A DNA stretch of 64,000 bases from Gemmatimonadota bacterium (GTDB lineage Bacteria; Gemmatimonadota; Gemmatimonadetes; Longimicrobiales; Gaopeijiaceae). The notes under the pieces were generated by a model that was not told where the DNA came from, did no database searches, and was given only the letters and a program-made list of their open reading frames with translations. A program made the position numbers and the translations under genes. Numbering within the stretch: the first letter of the stretch is position 1; the number at the start of each line of letters is the position of its first letter. The DNA is taken from the NCBI GenBank assembly GCA_007121455.1, contig SKKN01000057.1, positions 58,539 to 122,538 of the forward strand. Reading direction: 5' to 3'. Shown here piece after piece: positions 9,141 through 16,655 of this stretch.

Positions 9141-9535
9141 GCAAGATGCGAACGGTTCAGTTGGTCGACCTCGCCCACGCCCGTTCCGGGGACAAGGGGG
9201 ATACGGCGAACATCGGTGTGATCGCCTATGATCCGCAGGACTACCCCCTCCTCCAGGAGGTCCTCACGGTCGAGCGGGTGAGCGAGCATTTCGGTTCGAT
9301 GGTGAAGGGCCGGGTCGAGCGCTTCGAGCTTCCCAACCTCCACGCCTTGAACTTCCTCCTCCATGGCGCACTGGATGGTGGAGGGACGGTTTCGCTGATG
9401 ACCGATGCCCAGGGCAAGGTATTCAGCACGGCCCTCCTTCGAATGGAGATCGAGGTATCCGAGTCGGTGGCGGAGCGGGTGGTCGGCCGCGGACGCGTGC
9501 CGGCGGACTTCGGTTCGGCCCTGGAGACGGGGTGA
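9137..9535 (+). CDS. AtuA-like C-terminal (ferredoxin-fold) domain protein
   Basis: This 132-residue protein matches the small domain that ends AtuA proteins. The hallmark VDLAHARSGDKGDTANIGV lies near residues 10-28, followed by a compact alpha/beta region with NLHALNFLLHGALDGGG. It begins in the ATGA overlap with the DUF1446 gene and ends in a GTGA overlap with the enoyl-CoA hydratase, so the three are translationally coupled. It probably assembles with the preceding protein to restore a complete AtuA. Its own biochemical function is unknown. Confidence 0.8.
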   Translation: MSKMRTVQLVDLAHARSGDKGDTANIGVIAYDPQDYPLLQEVLTVERVSEHFGSMVKGRVERFELPNLHALNFLLHGALDGGGTVSLMTDAQGKVFSTALLRMEIEVSESVAERVVGRGRVPADFGSALETG

Positions 9536-10317
9536 GTGGATCGGGGTCGGGGCCCCTTCGCTACCGCGTGAATGCAGGGGTCGCCCACCTGACGCTCGAT
9601 CGTCCGGAAAAGAGGAACGCCCTCGACCGCTCGCTGGTGAAGGCGCTCTCGGAGGCGCTCGTTCGAGCGGAACGGGACGTGGATGTCCGGGTCCTACTTC
9701 TGAGGGGCGCGGGGAAGGATTTCTGCTCCGGTGCCGATCTGGCGGAGTTGGAGGCTGTCGCGGAGGCCGGCGCGGAGGCGAGCCTCGAAGATGCCCGGCT
9801 CCTCGGCGCGCTGTTCGTCGGGATCCGGAGGCATTCGAAGCCGGTCCTGGCCGCAGTGCACGGGCGGGCGCTCGCGGGGGGATGTGGTTTGGCAGTGGCG
9901 TGTGATGCGGTCCTCGCTCGCGACGATGCCGAGTTGGGCTTCCCGGAGGTTCACCTTGGATTCGTGCCCGCGATGGTCATGGCAATCCTTCGCCGGAAGG
10001 TCGTGGAGGGCCGAGCCTTCGAGCTCGTGACCCGGGGCGACCGGATCCCGGCGGTGCGCGCCGAGGAGATCGGCCTGGTCACCCGGCTCTTTCCCCGAGC
10101 CTCCTTTGATGAAGATGTGGAGACGTATGCCCACGAGTTGGCGGAGCGTCCGGCCACAGCGGTTTCACTGACGAAGCGTCTCCTGTATGGCCTCGATGGC
10201 CCCTCCTTCGAGGAGGGGATCGGACGAGGTGCGGAGATGAATACGCTCGCTCGCCTGACCGAAGAGTGCCGAGACGGGGTTCGTGCCTTCCTGGAGCGGA
10301 GCCGCACGAGCGGCTGA
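9532..10317 (+). CDS. enoyl-CoA hydratase/isomerase family protein
   Basis: This 261-residue crotonase-family protein is the usual family size. Substrate-pocket features are LDRPEKRNALDRSL near residue 22, the oxyanion-hole GAGKDFCSGADL near 62 and HGRALAGGCGLAVACD near 108. A glutamate lies in LGFPEVHLGFVPA at the usual catalytic position. In this operon the likely substrate is an unsaturated branched acyl-CoA such as a methylglutaconyl-CoA-like compound, made by the carboxylase two genes upstream. The start is a GTG overlapping the preceding TGA. It is the last gene of the coupled set from 5711 to 10317. Confidence 0.85.
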   Translation: MSGSGSGPLRYRVNAGVAHLTLDRPEKRNALDRSLVKALSEALVRAERDVDVRVLLLRGAGKDFCSGADLAELEAVAEAGAEASLEDARLLGALFVGIRRHSKPVLAAVHGRALAGGCGLAVACDAVLARDDAELGFPEVHLGFVPAMVMAILRRKVVEGRAFELVTRGDRIPAVRAEEIGLVTRLFPRASFDEDVETYAHELAERPATAVSLTKRLLYGLDGPSFEEGIGRGAEMNTLARLTEECRDGVRAFLERSRTSG

Positions 10318-10356
10318 ATCAGCCCGGCCCCATCCGCGACCCGATCGCAGGCAAAT

Positions 10357-10602
10357 GTGCTTTCGATGACCCCGATATTCCTCGACCGGACCCGCGCGGG
10401 GAACGACCCGTATCTTCACTGGAAGGTGCGGATCTTCACAGCGGGAGCCGTCCTGGCCTTCGCAGGAATGTATTTCAGGGAAGATCTTCTCATATGGGTG
10501 GCAATCGTGGTCCTCTTCCTCGGACTTGCTCTCCGATTCCTCCCGCGGGAGGAGGAGGAGGGAGGCGGGGAGGAGCCGCACTCCGAAAGTCGCTCCGGCT
10601 GA
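10357..10602 (+). CDS. small two-helix membrane protein of unknown function
   Basis: This is a short reading frame of 81 residues (78 if the ATG at 10366 is used instead of the GTG at 10357). It has two adjacent hydrophobic stretches, roughly residues 26-41 and 44-60, with a short loop. An acidic glycine- and glutamate-rich tail follows. I do not recognise a family. It lies 39 bp after the enoyl-CoA hydratase and may share its transcript. Membrane location is inferred only from hydrophobicity. Confidence 0.5.
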   Translation: MLSMTPIFLDRTRAGNDPYLHWKVRIFTAGAVLAFAGMYFREDLLIWVAIVVLFLGLALRFLPREEEEGGGEEPHSESRSG

Positions 10603-10738
10603 CCGCACGACGATTTGGTGCCCCCTTTTCGCAGCCGCTCCAGCTCCACCGTCGCAGCATACCCTCCGTGGTACGGTTCCTGCACGTCTCGTTACGGGAT
10701 CATTCACCAGAAGCCTCCGAGGGAGAGTGACGATACCG

Positions 10739-11440
10739 ATGAAGGTGAGGGGTGGTGGTGGGGTCGCTGCGGAACCTGCACGGTCGACCGAAGGGAAGGA
10801 CGGGTGGGATTCCCGGAAGAAAAGGGAATCCAGGGGCGTATTCAATTGGATCTGGCTCAGCCCATTGCCGAGGTTCGACGCCCGGGCCGTCCTTCTCGTC
10901 GCGGAAGACCCGGATCTGCTTGCGCCACGCCTGAAGCCGCACTTTTCGACGGTGCACACGTTGGCGGCCGGGGTGCTGTCCCAAGATCGTTCCCAAAGCA
11001 AAGCCGGGCCCGGACCCGAGCATCGGCTCCTCCCCTTCGCTCGCGATTCCCTGGACTGCGTGGTGCTCTGGTCCTTCCCTGAATCGACGCGTTTTTCCGG
11101 TACGCCGGTGCCGAGTCGCGTCCGGCTCCTCACGGATTGCCGCCGTGTGCTGAAGTCGGGAGGGTGCCTCTACCTCGGGCAGGAAGGCCGCCGCTTGTCC
11201 TTCGCTCTGAAGCGGACGCTGCAACGCGCCGGATTTCACGGCGTGCGGATCTACTATGATCGATCCAGGCAGGGTAACCTCGAAATGTGCCTCCCCGCCA
11301 ACCGACAGCTGATCCTGCGCTCGGAGGCCTGGCGAACGGAGTCGCCACCGATCCATATCCGCATGGTTCGGCGCGGGCTGATCTGGGGAGGACTCCACGG
11401 TCTTCTCTTTCGGCGTCGGATCTTTCTCGCCTCAGCATGA
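10739..11440 (+). CDS. degenerate class I methyltransferase-like protein
   Basis: This protein is about 233 residues. The middle and end of a SAM-dependent methyltransferase fold can be read: LPFARDSLDCVVLW looks like the post-motif-II acidic strand, and CRRVLKSGGCLYLG like the 'RVLKPGG' strand. The glycine-rich SAM-binding loop expected near VLLVAEDPDLL is absent, so catalysis is doubtful. The ATG at 10739 is chosen as the first start after a GGGAGAG stretch; an open frame extends further upstream without similarity. Its stop overlaps the start of the APH-fold kinase (ATGA at 11437), so the two are probably made together and may act in one complex. Role unknown. Confidence 0.55.
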   Translation: MKVRGGGGVAAEPARSTEGKDGWDSRKKRESRGVFNWIWLSPLPRFDARAVLLVAEDPDLLAPRLKPHFSTVHTLAAGVLSQDRSQSKAGPGPEHRLLPFARDSLDCVVLWSFPESTRFSGTPVPSRVRLLTDCRRVLKSGGCLYLGQEGRRLSFALKRTLQRAGFHGVRIYYDRSRQGNLEMCLPANRQLILRSEAWRTESPPIHIRMVRRGLIWGGLHGLLFRRRIFLASA

Positions 11441-12495
11441 ACGAGGAGCTGCGGGGCCTCCTCATGGAGGTGGATCTGGGATGTGGTCCGGGGGGCTGGG
11501 GCTGGGATCAGGTCGTGCTGGTGCGAAACCGGGGCTCCATCCCCGCACCCCCGGAGCAACCGACCCGGGTCCCGGAAGACAGCGGCTTCGACCTTCTCCT
11601 GCTTGGTCCCGACTTCCATCCGCGCTTCTATTGCAAGTGCCGACCTCCTGCGGACCGGAAGCTCGAGCATGAAACCGCGGTGCTGGAGACGCTTTCGCGG
11701 GACCCGGAAATCACCGGGTTGGTTCCTCGGACCCGTGGCTTCGCTTCGAAGCGGATCCGGGTCCAACTCACGGACTACGTTTCGGGCCCTCTGTACCTCG
11801 GGGTCCTTCCTGAGCTCGATGCGGGGGAGTGGAGAAGGACTCTACGCGAGGTGCTCGACGTCGGGCACCGCCTCTCCGCCTGCTGCCCTCCAAATTGGCT
11901 TCCCGCAGGGAACCACGATCGAAGAGCGGGCGCGACCGGGGGCACGAAGGCCTCACTCGCCGAGGAATCGGCCCCGGCCCTCGCCTACCTGGTTCGGGTG
12001 GGCCTCCTCGCCGAGAGCGCCGAGCCGCTCGCCGGCATCCTCCGAGCTGCGGGCGACTTCGTTCGCCGACCACAGCACGGGGATTTCTGGCCTGGCAACG
12101 TGGTCTACGGCGACGCCGGATGGTGCGTGGTCGACTTCGAGGAGTACGGTCGGATCGCCGTTCCGTTGTACGATGCATTCCAAATGATCCGGACCTCGGA
12201 CACGATCCGACGTGACGCAGGGCCCGAGGACCTCTGGCTGGATCGCCTGCGAAGGAACGATGAGGAGGCCCGGGCGAGCCGTCAGCTCATTCAGCGTCTC
12301 GCGGAGGACGAAGGGCTCGACTCGAAGCAGATAGTCGGAGTCCTCGTGTATCATCTCCTCGAAGTGGCGAGGTCGTTCCACGCACGCCGAAGCCCTCCCG
12401 ACTACTGGGAGCCGGTCGTCGGAGATCTGCGCCTCGCTGCCAGGTTCGTCCGCTCGGGCGAGTCGCTCCAGGAACTCGTGATGGGACCCGCTTGA
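11437..12495 (+). CDS. APH-fold small-molecule kinase (aminoglycoside/choline kinase-like)
   Basis: This 352-residue cytosolic kinase belongs to the phosphotransferase (APH/choline kinase) superfamily. The catalytic loop HGDFWPGNVVY has H214, D216 and N221, and the metal-binding D233 is in VVDFEEYG. In the N-lobe, FYCKCRP (K67) and HETAVLETL are candidates for the ATP lysine and its glutamate partner. No substrate can be read from sequence. It is translationally coupled to the methyltransferase-like gene upstream and converges on the PAPS-synthase gene. Given the neighbourhood, phosphorylation of a sugar, nucleoside or amino alcohol used for glycan building is possible; antibiotic resistance is not suggested by context. 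Confidence 0.7.
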   Translation: MNEELRGLLMEVDLGCGPGGWGWDQVVLVRNRGSIPAPPEQPTRVPEDSGFDLLLLGPDFHPRFYCKCRPPADRKLEHETAVLETLSRDPEITGLVPRTRGFASKRIRVQLTDYVSGPLYLGVLPELDAGEWRRTLREVLDVGHRLSACCPPNWLPAGNHDRRAGATGGTKASLAEESAPALAYLVRVGLLAESAEPLAGILRAAGDFVRRPQHGDFWPGNVVYGDAGWCVVDFEEYGRIAVPLYDAFQMIRTSDTIRRDAGPEDLWLDRLRRNDEEARASRQLIQRLAEDEGLDSKQIVGVLVYHLLEVARSFHARRSPPDYWEPVVGDLRLAARFVRSGESLQELVMGPA

Positions 12496-12524
12496 GCTCC
12501 GTGGCGGGTGAGCTGCGACCTGTC

Positions 12525-14297
12525 TCAGTCGAGGTCGGCTCCGATGTACCCCTCCTTTTCCAGGAAGAGGAAAATTTGTTGCGCTCCCTCGTACGGGGTG
12601 ATCTCGGTCGTGTCGATCACGAGCTCGGCGTCCCGCGGCTCCTCGTAGGGATCGGAAATCCCGGTGAACTCGTCGATGAGTCCAGCCCGGGCCTTTGCAT
12701 ACAGCCCCTTCCGATCTCTCGCCTCGCACACCTCGAGAGGGGTGTTCACCTGCACGAGCAGGAACCCTCCGACGGGATCGATCTGACGCCGAAGCTCCTT
12801 TCGCACACGATCGTAGGGAGCGATCGGCGCACAGATGGCGATTCCACCGCCCTGTGTGATCTCCCGCGCGACCCATCCGATCCTCCGGATGTTCGTATCC
12901 CGATCGGCTTTGGAGAACCCGAGCTCAGACGAGAGGGTCTTCCGCACCAGGTCCCCGTCGAGCAACGTGACGGGGCGGCCTCCGAGCTCGAGGAGCTTGA
13001 CCCGGAGAACATTCGCGAGGGTCGACTTTCCGGAGCCGGAGAGCCCTGTGAAGAAGACCGTGAATCCCTGGCGGTTTCTGGGAGGGTGGGTTCGGCGCAG
13101 TTCCGCGACGACCTCCGGGTAGGTGAACCAGTCGGGGATCTCGAGCCCGTCCTGAAGTCGCTTGCGGAGTTCCGTGCCGGAGAGGGTCTCCGTCCTCGTT
13201 CCGGCCGGGACCTCGCCCACCGGGAGGTAGGTGCTCCGCTCGGGGACATATGCAACCATGGAAAAGGGAACCATGGTCACTCCGGTCTCCTCCTGATGTG
13301 CTCGCAGCGCCTCCTGCGCCTCGTACGGACGGTAGAAGGCCTCTCCGTTCTCGTCACTTCCCGGGCCCGCGTGATCCCGTCCCACGATGAAGTGGGTGCA
13401 TCCGTGGTTTTTGCGAATGATCGCATGCCAGAGGGCCTCGCGCGGACCGCCCATCCGCATCGCAAGGTTAAGGAGCGCGAGCTTGGCTGTGAACTTGGGA
13501 TAGTGGTGAAGCACGGCCTGGTAGCAGCGTACGCGCGTGAAGTGGTCTATGTCCCCCGGCCGCGTGAGTCCCACTACAGGGTGGATGAGGAGGTTGGCTC
13601 CGGCATCGGCCGCCGCTCGCCGGGTCAGCTCCTGATGCGCGCGATGCATCGGGTTTCGGGTCTGGAAGGCGACCACCTTCCGCCACCCGGATCGCTGGAA
13701 TTCGCGTCGGAGCTCGGCGGGGGTGATCCGGAGTTCCTTGAAATCGTGGTGGAGCGGGTCCTGAACGCCTTCCACTCTTCCGCCGACGTACACACGGTTC
13801 TGCTGTTCGAGAAGGTAGCGGACCCCCGGATGGTTCGGGTCCGTGGTGCCGTACACCCTCCGCGCTTCCACCTCGAGGTCGGGCTCCCAGATCTCCTCTA
13901 CGTGGAGGGCTGCGAGCATCACCCCCTCCGGATCCCGGAGCGCCAGGATGGTGCGGCCAGCGTCGAGCGCGTCCGCTCGCTGTGGCGTCACATCGAGGTT
14001 GATGGGGATCGGCCACAGGGTGCCGTCGGCCAGGCGCATGTTCGCCAGAACACTTTCATAGTCGGTCCGGGCGAGGAAGCCGTCGAGAGGGCTGAAGGCT
14101 CCGTTCAGCAGGAGCTCCAGGTCGCAGAGCTGGCGTGGCGTGAGCGTCCAATCGGGAAGGCCCTTCGCCTCCGTTCTCAATTCGTTCGACCGACCTTTCT
14201 CGGCGATCAGGTTCTGCAGCGTTCCCCCGTGAGGTTCGATCAGCGTCGGACCTGCGGGTTCAGTGCTACGATCACCTTCCTGGTCGGTGGTACGCAT
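12525..14297 (-). CDS. sat-cysC: bifunctional sulfate adenylyltransferase / adenylylsulfate kinase (PAPS synthase)
   Basis: This 590-residue fusion makes PAPS from sulfate and ATP in two steps. The N-terminal ATP sulfurylase domain (about 20-400) has the nucleotide-binding QTRNPMHRAHQE at 212-223 (Q212-R214-N215-P216, His218 and His221) and GRDHAGPGSD at 306-315. The C-terminal APS kinase domain (about 410-590) has the P-loop GLSGSGKST at 418-426 and LLDGDLVR just after. The order Sat then CysC is known in several bacteria. PAPS is the donor for sulfotransferases, and a sulfotransferase domain closes the NRPS encoded at 42836-45877. This supports a sulfation role rather than, or in addition to, assimilation. 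The gene is separated from its divergent neighbour by 191 bp. Confidence 0.93.
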   Translation of the reverse strand: MRTTDQEGDRSTEPAGPTLIEPHGGTLQNLIAEKGRSNELRTEAKGLPDWTLTPRQLCDLELLLNGAFSPLDGFLARTDYESVLANMRLADGTLWPIPINLDVTPQRADALDAGRTILALRDPEGVMLAALHVEEIWEPDLEVEARRVYGTTDPNHPGVRYLLEQQNRVYVGGRVEGVQDPLHHDFKELRITPAELRREFQRSGWRKVVAFQTRNPMHRAHQELTRRAAADAGANLLIHPVVGLTRPGDIDHFTRVRCYQAVLHHYPKFTAKLALLNLAMRMGGPREALWHAIIRKNHGCTHFIVGRDHAGPGSDENGEAFYRPYEAQEALRAHQEETGVTMVPFSMVAYVPERSTYLPVGEVPAGTRTETLSGTELRKRLQDGLEIPDWFTYPEVVAELRRTHPPRNRQGFTVFFTGLSGSGKSTLANVLRVKLLELGGRPVTLLDGDLVRKTLSSELGFSKADRDTNIRRIGWVAREITQGGGIAICAPIAPYDRVRKELRRQIDPVGGFLLVQVNTPLEVCEARDRKGLYAKARAGLIDEFTGISDPYEEPRDAELVIDTTEITPYEGAQQIFLFLEKEGYIGADLD

Positions 14298-14488
14298 GTG
14301 CGGGACCTCTCACCGTCGGAAGCGTGGATTGTTGTCGGATCATCACGAGGGCACCGGCTTGTCGAAGCGACCCTGTGGTGGCGATTCACGGAAGCGGACG
14401 GCACTCTGTGGATGCCTCTGGTCGTGATGGAGGCGCAAGGATCGAGCCGCTGCCCCCTGTCTTGGAATCTTGAGGAGACGCTGCGCCC

Positions 14489-15568
14489 ATGACGCTTGGC
14501 AATCGCGAGGCCGCGCCGGCCCCCGACCTTACCGCTCTCCCGAGCTTTCTCTCGGCTGCGAATGCGCGGGTCCGGTCGAGGCTCGAAGGCTCCCCCACGA
14601 ACCTGCCCGACGCCGAGGCCGTCTTCCACGAGCTGGACCGCGTTTCGGAGTGGGTCCTGAGGCATCTCGAGGAAGGCGAAGCCCTGCCTCGAGAGGCACC
14701 AACCCTTCTGGGAGCCCGACTCCTCGAGCTCCTACGCGACGAGGTCATCGGAAGCTGGTCCGGGGAAGCGGATGGATCGGAACCCTACCCGTTGTTCCAG
14801 GTGGTCCAAGCCTTCCAGCAGGTCCGGGAATGCATGGCTCCCCCTGCGGATGACCTCCTGGGAGGGCCCGCGCTCGACCCGTGGGCTCGAGAGCTCCTCG
14901 GGGAGGTGGCGCACACGCTTGGCTCCTCCTTTGGCGCGATGGTGTTTCTGACCGAGGTGCTCGCGGAGGGTCAGAGTGGAGAGGTGAACGAGCTCCAGCG
15001 TCGACAGCTGCGGATCCTCCATCGTGCAGCCTTGACGGTGGGTTCGACCTCAGGGGACATCCTGCGGCTCACTCGGCCAACGGGAGAGCCGGAAAGCGGG
15101 GAGGCCGGCGAGGTCGCCAGGGTGGTGGAAGTCCTCGAGGAGGTGGCTGATGCCATCCGCCCGCTCGTCGAGGAAAAGGAGCTGCGACTCGCCGTCGAGA
15201 CACCCTCTGCCGAACTGGCGGTCGACCGGCCCCTCGCCCTCAAGCGTGTGCTGATGAATGGAGCGATCGCGGTGATCAAGGTGGTTCACGAAGGGAGGGT
15301 CGTCCTCGGAGCATCTGAGGAGACATCGGGTCGGATCGCTTTTCTCGTCCGCGGAAGAGGGGAAGTTTCCGATGCCGACCGAGCGGCCCTTGTTCAGGCG
15401 TTTCCCCCTCGTCCGGAGGGTAGGGGGTGGAGCTTCTCCACCTCGGGCCTCGGGGCCGCCTGGGCCCGGCGTCTACTTCGTTCGTTGGGCTCCGATCTCA
15501 CCGTCGACGTTTCTACGGATGGAGTCGAGCTCGCCTTCTCGCTTCCCCCCTCCCACCGCATAACCTGA
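14489..15568 (+). CDS. histidine-kinase-like protein with degenerate ATPase domain
   Basis: This 359-residue soluble protein resembles a two-component histidine kinase. Residues about 125-190 match a dimerisation/phosphoacceptor helix pair, with a candidate His in LLGEVAHTLGSSFGAMVFLT. The spacing to ELQRRQLRILHRA is typical. The rest should be an HATPase domain, but the N-box is reduced to RVLMNGAIAVIK and no clear DxGxG motif is visible; only SGLGAAWARRLLRSLGSDL recalls the G2/G3 region. It may be a kinase that lost ATP turnover, or a phosphotransferase. No membrane segment and no partner regulator lie next to it. GAGGAG precedes the ATG by 11 nt. Confidence 0.6.
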   Translation: MTLGNREAAPAPDLTALPSFLSAANARVRSRLEGSPTNLPDAEAVFHELDRVSEWVLRHLEEGEALPREAPTLLGARLLELLRDEVIGSWSGEADGSEPYPLFQVVQAFQQVRECMAPPADDLLGGPALDPWARELLGEVAHTLGSSFGAMVFLTEVLAEGQSGEVNELQRRQLRILHRAALTVGSTSGDILRLTRPTGEPESGEAGEVARVVEVLEEVADAIRPLVEEKELRLAVETPSAELAVDRPLALKRVLMNGAIAVIKVVHEGRVVLGASEETSGRIAFLVRGRGEVSDADRAALVQAFPPRPEGRGWSFSTSGLGAAWARRLLRSLGSDLTVDVSTDGVELAFSLPPSHRIT

Positions 15569-15806
15569 GTCCGCCCTGCCTTTGTAGGTGGACATCCACA
15601 CCCGTCGTCGCGCGATCGCAAGGAGAAAGGGGGGACGCGAGGGGGCCTCAATCCGTAAACACTATAACGCTTTTGTATGAAATAAGTTACGCAAGATGAC
15701 GTGAGCTCCGCCATTCAAGAACGGGCTTTGCACCTGAAGGAGGGTTCCGGCGGCCTGATGTCCTGGTCGGCCCTCTCACCCCGTTCTCAGGCGGAGGGTT
15801 TCCCGC
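15569..15806 (+). promoter_or_regulatory. leader of the sugar-transferase gene with an AT-rich island
   Basis: This 238-bp non-coding stretch precedes the initiating sugar transferase. It contains a markedly AT-rich island at about 15651-15692 in an otherwise GC-rich region, including TATAAC at 15663-15668. A promoter is likely here, but no good -35 at the right spacing was found. A small palindrome GTGGA/TCCAC lies at 15588-15599. Confidence 0.35.
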
Positions 15807-16604
15807 GTGGATTCCCGAGTATCAGACAGGAAAGCCCGAGGGCGCCCGCGGATGGCGAGACGAACCGCATCCCCGGCCTCGTCGAATGGCACCTCCTCCT
15901 TCGACATGCAGGAGTTGAAGAGAAGGCGGGAGTGGACCCCGAAGCGTGCCGGAATGAAAGGGGGGCGCAGGGTTCTGAACGTGTCAGTCGCATTTGCCGT
16001 CCTCGCGATCGCGGCTCCTCTCATGATCCTCATCGGCCTCCTCATCAAGCTCACGTCACGGGGTCCGGCTCTCTTCACCCAGCCGCGCGTCGGCATCGAT
16101 CAACGCAACGGGAACCGGAACCGGAAGAGGGGGCGGGATACGAAGGAGCTTCGGGAGTGCGACTGGGGCGGACGCATCTTCCACATCTACAAGTTCAGGA
16201 CGATGTCCGACGGCGCGGATTCGGAGGGGCAGGTTTGGGCGAGTCCGGACGATCCGCGCGTGACGCCGATCGGTCGGATACTCCGGAGCACGAGACTGGA
16301 CGAGCTCCCCCAACTTCTCAACGTCCTCAAGGGTGAGATGAACGTCGTTGGTCCCCGTCCCGAGCAGCCGGAGATTTGCGCGAAGCTTCGGGACGAGATC
16401 AAGGAGTACCCGATGCGCCAACGAGTTCTCCCCGGAATCACGGGCTGGGCCCAGGTGAATCATAGCTACGATCGTTCGGTCGACGACGTCCGAAGGAAAG
16501 TAGCGTTCGACCTCGAGTACATCGAGCGGTCGTCGGCTTTTAAGGATCTCGAGATCATGATCCGGACACCGCCTGTAATGCTTTTCCGTAACGGCGGCTG
16601 GTAG
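15807..16604 (+). CDS. polyprenyl-phosphate sugar-1-phosphate transferase (bacterial sugar transferase family)
   Basis: This 265-residue monotopic phosphoglycosyl transferase starts polysaccharide repeat-unit synthesis by placing a sugar phosphate on undecaprenyl phosphate at the inner membrane. The hydrophobic re-entrant segment is about residues 55-83, after a basic N-terminus. Catalytic-domain motifs follow: IYKFRTM, then STRLDELPQLLNVLKGEMN with the Asp-Glu pair, then VGPRPEQPE and PGITGWAQVN. It lacks the large N-terminal multi-spanning part of WcaJ/WbaP. An insert rich in N/R/K (NGNRNRKRGRD) lies between the membrane segment and the catalytic core. The start is a GTG after GGCGGAGGG. 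It is likely the first committed enzyme for the glycans served by this window. Confidence 0.9.
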   Translation: MDSRVSDRKARGRPRMARRTASPASSNGTSSFDMQELKRRREWTPKRAGMKGGRRVLNVSVAFAVLAIAAPLMILIGLLIKLTSRGPALFTQPRVGIDQRNGNRNRKRGRDTKELRECDWGGRIFHIYKFRTMSDGADSEGQVWASPDDPRVTPIGRILRSTRLDELPQLLNVLKGEMNVVGPRPEQPEICAKLRDEIKEYPMRQRVLPGITGWAQVNHSYDRSVDDVRRKVAFDLEYIERSSAFKDLEIMIRTPPVMLFRNGGW

Positions 16605-16636
16605 GACCAAGGGCGGAGTCGGCGCGGCCCTCGGTC
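16605..16636. terminator. hairpin between convergent genes
   Basis: Arms GACCAAGGGC (16605-16614) and GCCCTCGGTC (16627-16636) pair over ten bases with one A-C mismatch around a 12-nt loop. It sits immediately after the sugar-transferase stop and just before the convergent glycosyltransferase stop, as a bidirectional terminator would. There is no T-run, so intrinsic termination would be weak. Confidence 0.4.
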
Positions 16637-16655
16637 TGAAGCGAATCACCTCGGC

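Noticed and set aside
11437..12495. Aminoglycoside resistance gene
   Set aside because: The fold is shared by many small-molecule kinases, and the operon context (methyltransferase-like partner, glycan and sulfate genes) does not suggest resistance.
12492..14492. A 666-codon plus-strand frame opposite the Sat-CysC gene
   Set aside because: Antisense shadow of a gene with complete ATP sulfurylase and APS kinase motifs.
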